From NCBI RefSeq assembly GCF_000374645.1, contig NZ_KB894818.1, positions 1 through 60,358 on the forward strand: a stretch of DNA of 60,358 nucleotides, given 5' to 3'. Below the pieces are notes generated by a model. It was not told the DNA's origin, made no database searches, and was given only the letters and a program-made list of their open reading frames with translations. Origin of the DNA: Arhodomonas aquaeolei DSM 8974. GTDB taxonomy: Bacteria; Pseudomonadota; Gammaproteobacteria; Nitrococcales; Nitrococcaceae. Shown here one piece after another: positions 29,801 to 38,729 of the stretch (positions are counted from its first letter, which is position 1; every line of letters begins with the position of its first letter). Both the position numbers and the translations under genes were made by a program.

Positions 29801-29957
29801 CGGCACGGCGGTGCTCGGCGGCATGATCTCGGCCACACTGCTGGCGATCTTCTTCATCCCGCTGTTCTACGTCATCGTGCGCCGGATCACCGACCTTCTG
29901 GGCGGCGGCCGGCGACACGGGGGTGAGACGACCCAGGACGACGAAACGCCGGCGTGA
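26811..29957 (+). CDS. RND multidrug efflux permease, AcrB/MexB type (HAE1)
   Basis: Inner-membrane proton/drug antiporter of 1048 residues. The N-terminus (MVNFFLKRPVFAWVLAIAVML) and large periplasmic loops follow the AcrB plan of 12 membrane segments. The proton-relay aspartate pair is in LLVDDAIVVVENV, with the matching LTAKNAILIVEFA in the second half carrying the lysine. The start ATG lies within the adaptor's last codons, so translation is coupled. No outer-membrane factor gene follows; a TolC-type channel must be supplied from elsewhere. Confidence 0.95.
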   Translation: MVNFFLKRPVFAWVLAIAVMLAGVLAINTLPIQRYPTVAPPAVEIQASYPGASSDTVSNTVVQVIEQEMTGLDGLLYMGSTSDSTGHATITLTFASGTDPDIAQVQVQNKLALAEPRLPTVVRQQGISVEKASESFLLVKAFISGDGEMTKQAIADFVHSDIKEPIARVTGVGSVTVFGSEYAMRIWLDPDALIRYGLTVSDVRSAIETQNAQVTAGQFGGLPAVEGQQLNATVTSQTLLNTPEEFRNILIKTQPDGSRVRLGDIARVALGGGSTHIDSFYNGQPAAGLAVTLAPGANSLETTRRVEERLNELEPYFPKDLEVATPFETAPFVEASMEEVVRTLIEAIALVVLVMILFLQSWRATLIPTLAVPVVLLGTFAVMAATGFSINMLTMFGMVLAIGLLVDDAIVVVENVERVMHEDGLGPMAATRKSMGQISGALVGIGVVLSAVFVPMAFFPGSVGAIYRQFSLTLVAAMALSVLVALILSPILCARLLKRQEHETLLHRLLGWFNRGIDGATSGYAATVGHFGRHPWIYGVVFAAIVAGTAYGFTRVPGGFLPSADQGVVLVQYQLPSGATQQRTKATMDKVKDYFLDQDAVDGIFTVAGFSFAGRAQNAGIAFVNLNPWSERDPETESVGAIIQKANRDLAGLIRDGRVFAFNIPSIPALGNALGFDLRLQDRGGVGHEALMQAQGRFLQLAAQSPVLTNVRPNGLEDRPRYHLDVDQEKAQALGVPLSRINDLLSVTWGSQYVNDFLNNGRIKRVFLQGEANARMLPGDFEDWYLRNDNGGMTPLGELTSGEWTFGSPRLERFNGTPSRQLQGEPAPGYSTGEAMTEVERLLQQLPQGIGHAWSGLSYQERQSGAQTTLLYGVSVIVVFLALAALYESWTIPVSVMLAVPLGVLGAVLAALVRGLPNDVFFQVGILTTVGLTAKNAILIVEFARALENQGYGLVASTVEAARVRLRPILMTSLAFTMGVIPLAFASGAGAASRIAIGTAVLGGMISATLLAIFFIPLFYVIVRRITDLLGGGRRHGGETTQDDETPA

Positions 29958-29965
29958 GCCATCCT

Positions 29966-30010
29966 TTGACAGGCGCTCGACGGGCCGAGCATAGTGCCTC
30001 GGCCCCGTCG
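29966..30010 (+). promoter_or_regulatory. Promoter of the TetR gene inside an inverted repeat
   Basis: TTGACA (29966-29971), 18-bp spacer, CATAGT (29990-29995). The -10 lies in the loop of an inverted repeat: CGACGGGCCGAG (29978-29989) and CTCGGCCCCGTCG (29998-30010), 12 pairs with one bulge. The repeat may act as a terminator of the pump operon, as an operator, or both. Confidence 0.45.
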
Positions 30011-30093
30011 CCGGCCCGGGCGGCGGATCGACGCCCGGGCCGGGCCGCATACCGCGGGTTGGCCGGCGGCGCGCACATCCCCGGGGTAACCCT

Positions 30094-30717
30094 ATGGCCA
30101 AGAAAACCAAGGAAGAATCGGAAGCGACGCGGGAACGGCTGCTGGACGCCGCGGAGGAGGCGTTTCTCGAGAACGGCGTCTCCCGCACCTCGCTGGAGCG
30201 GATCGCCCGTCACGCGGGGCTCACCCGCGGCGCCATCTACTGGCACTTCCAGGACAAGAGCGACCTCTTCGAGGCGATGCTCGAACGCGTGCGCCCACCG
30301 ATGGCCGAGCTCGTCGAGGAGCTCTGCCGGACCCACGACGGCGACCCGGTGGAGACCCTGCGCGGCCTGTGCCGACACGGGCTGGACCGCATCGCCCAGG
30401 ACCTGCGTCACCGCCGGGTCTACACGATCCTGTTCCACCGCAGCGAGCGCGTGGACGACATCAACCCGGCCGTTGCCCGCCAGGACACGCTGATCGCCGA
30501 GATCATCGACCTGTTCGAACAGCAGTTCGAGCGGGTACAGGCACGGGGCCGGCTCAACCCGGCGATCCCGCCGCGGGTCGCGGCGATGGCGCTGCACGCC
30601 TACATGTCCGGACTGTTCAGCCAGTATCTGCGCAAGCCCGCGGAGTGTGATCTCGAGCACGACGCGGACACCCTCCTGGAGGCCTTCTTCGGCCCTCTGA
30701 TCCTGCCCGACGCCTGA
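30094..30717 (+). CDS. TetR family repressor, AcrR/TtgR type
   Basis: The 207-residue regulator has an N-terminal helix-turn-helix (about 12-58: ERIARHAGLTRGAIYWHFQDKSDLFEAML), closely following AcrR. Its alpha-helical ligand-binding domain is expected to bind pump substrates. It lies 137 bp downstream of the AcrAB-type operon on the same strand, an unusual arrangement since acrR is generally divergent. Likely targets, by operator form, are the promoter at 25549-25576 and the PagL-like promoter at 23969-24013; binding is inferred. Confidence 0.9.
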   Translation: MAKKTKEESEATRERLLDAAEEAFLENGVSRTSLERIARHAGLTRGAIYWHFQDKSDLFEAMLERVRPPMAELVEELCRTHDGDPVETLRGLCRHGLDRIAQDLRHRRVYTILFHRSERVDDINPAVARQDTLIAEIIDLFEQQFERVQARGRLNPAIPPRVAAMALHAYMSGLFSQYLRKPAECDLEHDADTLLEAFFGPLILPDA

Positions 30718-30819
30718 AGGGGTTGCATTCCCCGCCTCGGCGCCTACTTTTTGAGGGCGTCACGCCTGCCGGCGCGGCCACCATCACACTCTCTTCACGA
30801 TCCACTGCCAAAAATTATG

Positions 30820-30848
30820 TTGAACGGACCGGCGGCTGTGCCGATGAT
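30820..30848 (+). promoter_or_regulatory. Promoter of the second RND operon
   Basis: TTGAAC (30820-30825), 17-bp spacer, GATGAT (30843-30848), about 30 bp before the adaptor ATG. Matches are 4/6 and 4/6. The -10 is weak. No AcrR-like palindrome is visible here. Confidence 0.4.
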
Positions 30849-30878
30849 TAGCGGTTCGGCAAACGGGGAAAAGAATTG

Positions 30879-31985
30879 ATGAAGGTCATAATCCGGCTGT
30901 TCCTGGTGGTCGTCTTCCTGGGACTCGTGTTCGGCGGCATCTTCGGCTGGAAGTACCTCCAGATGCAGGAGATGGCGAAGCAGGCGAACCAGCCGCAGCC
31001 GCCGGCCACCATCGCCACGGCCACGGCCCGCGAGGTGAGCTGGCGCCCGGGTATCCAGTCCGTGGGCAGCGTCTCGCCGGTGCAGGGCATCGAGATCACC
31101 ACCGAGGTCGCCGGCAAGATCAGCGAGGTAAGCTTCGAGTCCAGCAGCCGGGTGAAGGACGGCGACGTGCTCGTACAGCTCGACGACAGTGTCGATCAGG
31201 CCTCCCTGCGCGGGCTCAAGGCGGATCGCGAGCTCGCCCGGGTGCAGTTCGAGCGCAACGCCAACCTCCTGCCCAAGCGTGCCGTCTCCCAGTCCCAGTA
31301 CGACGAGGCGAAGGCCCGCTACGAGGCCGCCCGGGCCCAGGTCGCCGAGCAGGAGGCGCGCATCGCCAAGAAGGTGATCCGCGCGCCGTTCGACGGCCTT
31401 CTGGGCATCAAGCAGGTGGACCAGGGCGAGTACATCACCGCCGGCCAGTCCCTGGTCACACTGACCGCGCTGGACCCCATCTACGTGGACTACGCCGTGC
31501 CCGAACGCCGCTTCGGCGACCTCCGCAACGGCCAGACCGTACAGATCCGGGTCAGCGCCTACCCCGAACGGCAGTTCGAGGGCGAGATCACCGCCATCGA
31601 TTCCGGTGTGGATGAGGGCACCCGCAGCGTGAACGTGCGCGCCACCCTGCCGAACCCGGACGACGTCCTGCGCCCCGGCATGTTCGCCCGCGTCCAGACC
31701 CTCATGCCGGAGGAACGTACCGTGGTGGTGGTCCCGCGCACGGCGATCTCCTACAACACCTACGGCGACTTCGTCTACGTCGTCACCGGGAACGACGGCG
31801 GCCAGCGCGTCGCCAAGCGCCGTGCCGTGACCACCGGCGCCACGCAGTCCGGCAGTGTGGAGATCACCGACGGGCTGTCCGCCGGCGAGGAGGTGGTCCG
31901 CGCGGGGCTGGTCAAGCTGCGTGACGGCCAGCCCGTGACCGTCGACAACAGCACCGCCCTCGACGGGGAGGTCTCCGGCGAATGA
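30879..31985 (+). CDS. RND efflux periplasmic adaptor, second system
   Basis: The 368-residue membrane-fusion protein has an N-terminal membrane anchor (about 4-24, LFLVVVFLGLVFGGIFGW) and no lipobox. Lipoyl halves (GKISEVSFESSSRVKDGDVL and IRAPFDGLLGIKQVDQGEYI), a hairpin (about 95-160), and a beta-barrel with the LDPIYVDYAVPE motif follow. It is of the MexH/VmeC-like group rather than AcrA. The ATG at 30879 follows GGGGAAAAG; a TTG one codon earlier is less likely. Its last bases overlap the pump gene (ATGA). Confidence 0.9.
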   Translation: MKVIIRLFLVVVFLGLVFGGIFGWKYLQMQEMAKQANQPQPPATIATATAREVSWRPGIQSVGSVSPVQGIEITTEVAGKISEVSFESSSRVKDGDVLVQLDDSVDQASLRGLKADRELARVQFERNANLLPKRAVSQSQYDEAKARYEAARAQVAEQEARIAKKVIRAPFDGLLGIKQVDQGEYITAGQSLVTLTALDPIYVDYAVPERRFGDLRNGQTVQIRVSAYPERQFEGEITAIDSGVDEGTRSVNVRATLPNPDDVLRPGMFARVQTLMPEERTVVVVPRTAISYNTYGDFVYVVTGNDGGQRVAKRRAVTTGATQSGSVEITDGLSAGEEVVRAGLVKLRDGQPVTVDNSTALDGEVSGE

Positions 31986-34900
31986 GATTCACCGACATCT
32001 TCATCCGTCGCCCGGTCCTGGCGACGGTGATCAGCCTGCTGATCCTGCTGGTCGGTGCCCGGTCGCTGGGGCTCATGGAGCTGCGCCAGTATCCGGAGCT
32101 GGAGAACACCGTGGTCACGGTGTCCACGGCCTATCCCGGCGCCAGCTCCGAGCTGGTCAAGGGCTTCGTGACCACACCGCTGCAGCAGGCCATCGCTGAG
32201 GCCGACGGCATCGACTACATCACCGCGACCAGCAGCCAGGGGGCCTCCACCATCGAGGCCCATATGGAGCTGAACTACGACCCCAACGCGGCGGTCTCCG
32301 AGATCCAGGCGAAGGTGGCGAGCCAGCGCAACGTACTGCCGGAGGCCGCGCGGGACCCGGTCATCGAGTCCTCTACCGGTGACTCCACGGCGCTGATGTA
32401 CCTCGCCTTCTACAGCGATGACCTCAGCGTGCCCAAGGTCACGGACTACCTCCTGCGCGTGGTCCAGCCGCAGTTCCAGGCCGTGCCCGGTGTGGCCAAG
32501 GCCCGGCTGCACGGCAAGCGCCTGGCCATGCGCATCTGGCTCGACCCGGACCGCATGGCCTCGCTGGGCGTCACGCCCACGGACGTGGCGGAGGTGCTGC
32601 GCGCAAACAACTACCTCGCCGGCGTCGGCCAGACCAAGGGCGACTACACCGCCATCACCCTGACCGCCACCACGGACGTATCCGACCCGGAGAACTTCCG
32701 CGATCTGGTCATCCGCGGCGACGGCGATACCCTCGTGCGCCTGCGCGATATCGCCCGCAGCGAGCTCGGCGCCGAGGAGTACACGTCCGAGGCGTGGTAC
32801 CAGGGCAAGCCGGCGGTGTTCATGGCCATCGAACAGGCCCCCGGCGCGAACCCGCTGGACACCGCGCAGGCCGTGACCGCGCGGGTGCAGACCGTCCGCG
32901 GCCAGCTCCCGGAGGGCATGCACGTGGTCCTGCCCTACGACGCCTCCGAGTTCATCCAGGACTCCATCGACGAGGTCTACAAGACCATCCTGGAAGCGGT
33001 GGCCATCGTACTGCTGGTGGTCTACCTCTCGCTGGGCTCGATCCGTGCCGCGGCGGTGCCGGCGGTGGCCGTGCCACTGTCACTCATCGGTGGCGCGTTC
33101 GTCATGCTCACCCTGGGCTACTCCCTGAACCTGCTCACACTGCTGTCGATGGTGCTCGCGATCGGCCTGGTGGTGGACGACGCCATCATCGTGGTGGAGA
33201 ACGTCCACCGCCACATCGAGTCCGGCGAGACCCGCTTCCACGCCGCCATGCAGGGGGCCCGCGAGCTCGCCGTGCCCATCATCGCGATGACCACGACGCT
33301 GGTGGCGGTGTATGCCCCCATCGGCTTCATGGGCGGGCTGATCGGCACCCTGTTCACGGAGTTCGCCTTCACCCTGGCCGGCGCCGTGCTGGTCTCCGGC
33401 GTGATCGCGCTCACGCTCTCGCCCATGCTCTCGGGCAAGGTCCTCAAGCCCCACGGCAACCCCGGGCGCTTCGAGCAGATGGTCGAGCGGGCGTTCAACG
33501 CCCTCGCCCGCGGCTACCGGGCACTGCTCGGCCGCGCGCTGCAGACCGTCTCGGTGCTCGTGATCTTCGCCGTCGCGGTGCTGGTGTCGATCTACTTCAT
33601 GTTCGTCACCGCCCAGAACGAGCTCGCCCCCACCGAGGACCAGGGCATCCTGTTCTTCCAGGCCACCGGGCCGCGAACCGCCACCCTCGACTACCTGGAG
33701 GCCTACGGCCAGGACATCCAGACCCAGATGGAGGGCGTGCCGGGCTACAAGGAAAGCTTCATGATCCTCGGCGGCGACTCGGCGAACACGATCTTCGGCG
33801 GCTTCAAGATGAAGAGCTACGCCGACCGCGACGTTTCCCAGTTCGAGGCCCAGCCGCAGCTGCAGAGCGCACTGGGCAAGGTCGCCGGACTGCAGATCAG
33901 CGCCTTCCCGCGCCCGAGCCTGCCGGGCGCCGGGGGCGGACTGCCGGTGCAGTTCGTGCTCACCTCCGGGGCGAGCTACGAGGACATGAACCAGGTGGCC
34001 GACGAGATCGTCGGCAAGGCCATGGGCAGCGGCAACTTCGCCTTCCTCAAGAAGTCCATCGCCTTCGACCGGCCCACGGTCTCCATCCAGGTGGACCGCG
34101 ACCGCGCCGGCGACCTGGGCATCAGCATGCGCGAGATCGGCCAGAACCTGGCGACCATGCTCGGCGGCGACTACGTCAACCGTTTCAGCATGGACGGGCG
34201 CAGCTACCAGGTGATCCCCCAGGTGGAGCGCCGCTTCCGACTCGACGAGCAGATGCTGCGCGACTACTACATCCGTGCGGACACGGGTGCGCTGGTGCCG
34301 CTGTCCTCGCTGGTCACCCTGAAGCAGGGGGTGGAACCATCGGAGCGCACGCAGTTCCAGCAGCTCAACTCGATCACCATCGAGGGCGTGATGGCGCCCG
34401 GCGTGACCATGGGGCAGGCGCTGGGCTATCTGGAGACACAGACCGCGCAGATCGCGCCCCGCTCCTACGGGGTCGACTACACCGGGGCCTCGCGGCAGTT
34501 CAAGCAGCAGGGCACCGCGCTGGTGACGACCTTCTTCCTGTCGCTGCTGGTGATCTACCTGGTGCTCGCCGCGCAGTTCGAGAGCTGGCGCGATCCGTTC
34601 ATCATCCTGGTGTCCGTACCCATGTCCATCGCCGGGGCAATGGCGTTCATCACCCTCGGCTTCGCGAGCATGAACATCTACACCCAGGTGGGACTGATCA
34701 CGCTCATCGGCGTGGTCGCCAAGAACGGCATCCTGATCGTGGAGTTCGCCAACCAGCAGCAGATCCAAAAGGGGCTGTCCAAGGTCGACGCGGTACTGGA
34801 GGCCGGCGCCATCCGGCTGCGGCCCATCATCATGACCTCGGTGGCGCTCATCGTCGCCATGGTGCCGCTACTGACGGCCAGCGGCCCCGGCGCCGTCAGC

Positions 34901-35074
34901 CGCTTCGCCATCGGCCTGACCATCAGCACCGGCCTGGGCATCGGCACGCTGTTCACCCTGTTCGTTCTCCCCGGCTTCTACGTGCTGCTGGCCCGGGACC
35001 ACGCCGCCGAGCAGCGCCGGCTGGCCGAACAGGATGACACGCACGAGCCCGATTCCGGCTCCCACGGCCTGTGA
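31982..35074 (+). CDS. RND multidrug efflux permease, second system (HAE1, MexI-like group)
   Basis: The 1030-residue permease starts MRFTDIFIRRPVLATVIS and shows the AcrB-type fold. The proton-relay aspartates are in LVVDDAIIVVENV and the matching VVAKNGILIVEFANQQ carries the lysine. Sequence in the docking loops is clearly different from the pump 2 kb upstream, so this is not a recent duplicate. It is translationally coupled to its adaptor. No outer-membrane channel and no dedicated regulator gene accompany it. Substrates cannot be inferred. Confidence 0.94.
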   Translation: MRFTDIFIRRPVLATVISLLILLVGARSLGLMELRQYPELENTVVTVSTAYPGASSELVKGFVTTPLQQAIAEADGIDYITATSSQGASTIEAHMELNYDPNAAVSEIQAKVASQRNVLPEAARDPVIESSTGDSTALMYLAFYSDDLSVPKVTDYLLRVVQPQFQAVPGVAKARLHGKRLAMRIWLDPDRMASLGVTPTDVAEVLRANNYLAGVGQTKGDYTAITLTATTDVSDPENFRDLVIRGDGDTLVRLRDIARSELGAEEYTSEAWYQGKPAVFMAIEQAPGANPLDTAQAVTARVQTVRGQLPEGMHVVLPYDASEFIQDSIDEVYKTILEAVAIVLLVVYLSLGSIRAAAVPAVAVPLSLIGGAFVMLTLGYSLNLLTLLSMVLAIGLVVDDAIIVVENVHRHIESGETRFHAAMQGARELAVPIIAMTTTLVAVYAPIGFMGGLIGTLFTEFAFTLAGAVLVSGVIALTLSPMLSGKVLKPHGNPGRFEQMVERAFNALARGYRALLGRALQTVSVLVIFAVAVLVSIYFMFVTAQNELAPTEDQGILFFQATGPRTATLDYLEAYGQDIQTQMEGVPGYKESFMILGGDSANTIFGGFKMKSYADRDVSQFEAQPQLQSALGKVAGLQISAFPRPSLPGAGGGLPVQFVLTSGASYEDMNQVADEIVGKAMGSGNFAFLKKSIAFDRPTVSIQVDRDRAGDLGISMREIGQNLATMLGGDYVNRFSMDGRSYQVIPQVERRFRLDEQMLRDYYIRADTGALVPLSSLVTLKQGVEPSERTQFQQLNSITIEGVMAPGVTMGQALGYLETQTAQIAPRSYGVDYTGASRQFKQQGTALVTTFFLSLLVIYLVLAAQFESWRDPFIILVSVPMSIAGAMAFITLGFASMNIYTQVGLITLIGVVAKNGILIVEFANQQQIQKGLSKVDAVLEAGAIRLRPIIMTSVALIVAMVPLLTASGPGAVSRFAIGLTISTGLGIGTLFTLFVLPGFYVLLARDHAAEQRRLAEQDDTHEPDSGSHGL

Positions 35075-35111
35075 CCACGGGCAGCGGGCGGGCCGCGGTG
35101 CCCGCGCGCCG

Positions 35112-36200
35112 TCAGCCGGAGGCGTCGTCGGCCTCGCCGCGCGCCGCCTCCGGCGGCTCGGGCTCCGGCCAGGCGTTGATGACGGCGTTGATCAGCGTCG
35201 CCAGCGGGATCGCGAAGAATATCCCCCAAAAGCCCCAGATGCCGCCGAAGACCAGGATCGAAACGATGATCGCCACCGGGTGGAGGTTCACCACCTCCGA
35301 GAACAGCAGCGGCACCAGCACGTTGCCATCCAGGGCCTGGATGATCGCGTAGGCCGCCATCACCCAGATGAACTCGCTGCTCGGACCGAACTGGAAGTAC
35401 GCCACCACCGCAATGGGCACGGTGATCACCGTCGCGCCGATGTAGGGGATGATCACGGACAGCCCCGTCACCACGGCAAGCAGCGCGGCAAACTGCAGGC
35501 CGAGCAGCACGAAGGTGATATAGGCCGCCGCACCGACAATGAGGATCTCCAGGAACTTGCCGCGCACGTAGTTGCCGATCTGCATGTCCACCTCGTGCCA
35601 GACCGTGTCCGCGAGGGTGCGGTGGCGCGGCAGGCAGCGGCGCACCCAGCCGAGCAGGCGCGCCTTGTCCTTGAGGAAGAAGAACACCAGCAGCGGCACG
35701 AGGATGGAATAGACGACGAGGGTGAAGATCTTCACCACCGAGGACAGCGAGACCGAGGAAACGAGCATCCGCCCGAGGTCCACGGACTCCTGGCGGATCG
35801 CTGCGAGCAGGCTGCTGACCTGCTCGGCGGAGAAGAACTCCGGATAGCGTTCCGGCAGCCGCAGCAATGTGGTCTGACCGCGATCGAGCATGCGCGGCAG
35901 GTTCTCGACCAGCTGCGCAACCTGCTGGGTGAGCGTGGGCATGAGCGCGAACATCACCAGTGCAAAGCCGGCCATGAACAGCAGGAAGACCACGATCACC
36001 GCCGGCCCCCGCGGTATCCAGTGCTCGAGCTTCTGGACCACCCCCTCGAGCAGGTACGCGATCACGATCGCCGTGAACACCGGCGCGAGCATGTCGCCGA
36101 AGAAGACTACCGTCCCGAGCCCGACGAGCAGCACCCCGGTAAGGGCAACCACCTGCGGGTCATTCATGTGGCGCGAAAGCCAGTCCCGAATCGTCTGCAT
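35112..36200 (-). CDS. AI-2E family (PerM-like) membrane transporter
   Basis: The 362-residue integral membrane protein has about seven or eight hydrophobic segments and family motifs VVFFLLFMAGFAL-like N half, VPLLVFFFLKDK, and IPYIGA with GNVLVPLLF in the C half. Family members export small molecules or act as Na+/H+ antiporters; several halophile relatives are antiporters. The ATG at 36200 (MQTIRDWLSRHMND) follows GCGAGGGT; the frame's upstream extension is arginine-rich and unlikely. It converges with the second RND pump and diverges from the BepA-like gene. Confidence 0.88.
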   Translation of the reverse strand: MQTIRDWLSRHMNDPQVVALTGVLLVGLGTVVFFGDMLAPVFTAIVIAYLLEGVVQKLEHWIPRGPAVIVVFLLFMAGFALVMFALMPTLTQQVAQLVENLPRMLDRGQTTLLRLPERYPEFFSAEQVSSLLAAIRQESVDLGRMLVSSVSLSSVVKIFTLVVYSILVPLLVFFFLKDKARLLGWVRRCLPRHRTLADTVWHEVDMQIGNYVRGKFLEILIVGAAAYITFVLLGLQFAALLAVVTGLSVIIPYIGATVITVPIAVVAYFQFGPSSEFIWVMAAYAIIQALDGNVLVPLLFSEVVNLHPVAIIVSILVFGGIWGFWGIFFAIPLATLINAVINAWPEPEPPEAARGEADDASG

Positions 36201-36443
36201 ACCCTCGCCCGTTGGCTGTGTGACTGGAGTGCCCCGCACGGCCGCGAATCGGCGCCGGGCGTTCCGGCCACCAGTGCGCCGCGACGGCGCGGCACGGCCG
36301 GACACCACGTCCCGCATCTCCGCGCGGGTATACTACTAGCGATTCTCACGATAGTGTCAGTCTGGGACCGGATGATTACGGCGGGGAACACCCCACCGCA
36401 AACCCCGGTCTGATTACCCACACAAACCGCCGACCGGCAGCCT

Positions 36444-37904
36444 ATGGCACGCACACTGCTCCGCGCCCTCATCATCGCCACCGGAATCGCCGCCGCGGCC
36501 CCGGCCGGCGCCGCGCTCGATCTCTCCCTGCCGGACATGGGCGATCCCGCCGATCAGGTGATGACCCCGGCCCGGGAGCGCGAGATCGGCCAGCGCATGA
36601 TGGGCGAGATACGCCGCGAGGCGTCACTGGTCGACGATCCGCCGGTGATCGGCTACATCCACGACCTCGGCGTCCGGCTGGCGGGGTATTCCGGAGGCGC
36701 GAGCGACGGCTTCAGCTTCTTCCTCATCGACGACCCGCGGATCAACGCCTTCGCCATGCCCGGGGGCTATATCGGGATCAACACGGGGCTGTTCCTCGCC
36801 GCCCAGAGCGAGAGCGAGCTCGCCTCGGTGCTCGCCCACGAAATGACCCACGTCACCCAGCGCCACCTCGCGCGCCGCATCCTCGCCGCCCAGGGCAGCA
36901 GCCTGCGCACCATGGCGATGATCCTCGCGGGCATCCTCATCGGCACCCAGGACCCGCAGGCCGGCTCCGCGGCGGCGATGTCGGGCATGGCGAGCGCGGC
37001 CCAGAGCCAGCTGGCGTACTCCCGGGAGCACGAACACGAGGCCGACCGCATCGGCGAGGAGCTGCTCGCACGGGCCGGCTTCGACCCCCACGGCATGCCC
37101 CGATTCTTCGGCCGGCTGCTCGACGCCAGCCGCTACAGCGCCACGCCACCGCCGTTCCTCAGCACCCATCCGCTCACCGAGGAGCGCATCGCCGAGAGCC
37201 GTCAGCGCGCCGACGATCTGGCATCCTCCCAGGGCAGGACCTTCGAGAGCGCCAGCTTCGCGCTCATGCACGCCCGCCTCGCCGCCATCACCGCCCACAG
37301 CGGCAACGCCGCGGTGGAGCGCCTGCGTGGCCAGCTGGAAGACGGCGAGGCCACCCGCGCCGAGCACTATGGCCTCGCGGTCGCGCTGATCCGCGCCGAC
37401 GACCTGGACGCCGCCCGCAAGGAACTCGACAGCGCCTCCGCGGACGGCGAGGAACGCGCCGCGTACTATCTCACCCGGGCCGACATCGCCCGGGCCGCGG
37501 AACAGCCGGCACAGGCCATATCCATCCTGGAGGAGGGGCTGTCGCTGTTCCCGGACGACTATGCCCTGGAGTACCGTCGCATCCAGGCCCTCTCCGCCGC
37601 CGGCCGGCACCAGGACGCCCTCAATGCCGTGGCCGCCGCCACCGAGCGCCATCCCTGGTCCGACGACCTCCTCCGCCTGCACGCCCGTACCGCGGACGCG
37701 GCGGGCCACGGGGCCGAGGCCTCGCTGGCCATGGCGCGCTTCTATGCCGCCCGTGGCGACCTGCGCAGCGCCCTGCATCAGATCGACGACGTCCTCTCGA
37801 GCCCGGCAGCGGACGGCTACCAGCGCTCCCGTGCCCGGGCCCTGCAGCAGAACTGGCAACAGCAGATATCCGGCAAGGACGGGGAACCCTCATCCGGGGA
37901 GTGA
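36444..37904 (+). CDS. bepA: M48 family periplasmic metalloprotease with TPR repeats (BepA-like)
   Basis: Periplasmic zinc protease/chaperone of outer-membrane biogenesis. The 486-residue protein has a signal peptide (about 1-23), the zinc motif H132-E-M-T-H136, and the third ligand region E199 in EHEAD. A C-terminal TPR domain (about 265-470) follows. E. coli BepA assists LptD assembly and degrades misassembled barrel proteins. Length and order match BepA (YfgC). The 243-bp gap to the divergent transporter gene shows no other gene. Confidence 0.92.
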   Translation: MARTLLRALIIATGIAAAAPAGAALDLSLPDMGDPADQVMTPAREREIGQRMMGEIRREASLVDDPPVIGYIHDLGVRLAGYSGGASDGFSFFLIDDPRINAFAMPGGYIGINTGLFLAAQSESELASVLAHEMTHVTQRHLARRILAAQGSSLRTMAMILAGILIGTQDPQAGSAAAMSGMASAAQSQLAYSREHEHEADRIGEELLARAGFDPHGMPRFFGRLLDASRYSATPPPFLSTHPLTEERIAESRQRADDLASSQGRTFESASFALMHARLAAITAHSGNAAVERLRGQLEDGEATRAEHYGLAVALIRADDLDAARKELDSASADGEERAAYYLTRADIARAAEQPAQAISILEEGLSLFPDDYALEYRRIQALSAAGRHQDALNAVAAATERHPWSDDLLRLHARTADAAGHGAEASLAMARFYAARGDLRSALHQIDDVLSSPAADGYQRSRARALQQNWQQQISGKDGEPSSGE

Positions 37905-38027
37905 CCCCGCGCCCCGCCAGCCGCGATGTTAGACTGTCGCCCGGACCGCCGAGGGCGGCGGTGACGGCGACGCTGTGCAGCCGCCACGAGGCGGGCGCAC
38001 GCCCCACTGCGAGGCACGACAACGACC

Positions 38028-38729
38028 ATGGGCACGGGCGCGGAAGACTGGCAGGCGGAGATGGCACGGTGGTTCGCCACGCTGCAGCAGGCGTGGGGCC
38101 TCGGCGCCGGTGATGACCTGCCGCCGCTGGAACGGCTCTGGGAGCACTGCAGCGATCCCGCCATCGCCACCCCTGAAGCGGCCAGGACCAGCGCGGCGGG
38201 CCTGCACCAGTGGCAGGCCGCCCTGCCCTCCGCCCCTCCCGCACCACCGGACTGGGAAACCGGCCTCGCTTTTCTCGGCCCGCTGGCACGCTTTGTGGCC
38301 CCGGCGGGGACGGCCGGATTCGGCCCCGGGGGCAGCCTGCAGCGCCAGCTGACCGCTCTCGCCTCGAATCTGCACGACTGGCAGCGTGCCGCCCTAACCC
38401 TCGCCGGCACGCTCGCCGGTATCGTCGCCACGGGCACCGAGGACTACGCCGCGGCAATCGAACACACCTCGGAGCCGGACGCGGAGACACGCCTGGCGCG
38501 TTGGGCGACCTGCGTCGAGGTTCGCTACGAGCGCGCCCTGGCCGAAGGCGGCCTCGCCGAGGCCCTGGCCGCCTTCTGGAGCGCAGCCACCGCCACCCGC
38601 AACGCGCTCACTGCGGTCATGGACGAGATCGCACCCTCGCTGGGCCTGCCCAGCCGCGCCGAGCTCGCCAACGCGCAGGAGCGCATCACGCGGCTGGAGC
38701 GCCAGCTCGCCGGATTGGGGACGGGATGA
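38028..38729 (+). CDS. phaE: Class III polyhydroxyalkanoate synthase subunit PhaE
   Basis: Partner subunit of the class III synthase. The 233-residue protein is helical and low in conservation, typical of PhaE, with the C-terminal helix DEIAPSLGLPSRAELANAQERITRLERQL, given here in parts (PSRAEL near 216, RITRLERQLA at the end), as the recognisable family end. It is shorter than the about 360 residues of Allochromatium PhaE. The stop overlaps the phaC ATG (ATGA). Class III systems are characteristic of Chromatiales, cyanobacteria and haloarchaea. Confidence 0.88.
   Translation: MGTGAEDWQAEMARWFATLQQAWGLGAGDDLPPLERLWEHCSDPAIATPEAARTSAAGLHQWQAALPSAPPAPPDWETGLAFLGPLARFVAPAGTAGFGPGGSLQRQLTALASNLHDWQRAALTLAGTLAGIVATGTEDYAAAIEHTSEPDAETRLARWATCVEVRYERALAEGGLAEALAAFWSAATATRNALTAVMDEIAPSLGLPSRAELANAQERITRLERQLAGLGTG

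Noticed and set aside
29978-30010. Inverted repeat before the TetR gene read as a third AcrR-like operator
   Set aside because: Its sequence is GC-rich and shares no half-site with ATACAAACA or CATACA.
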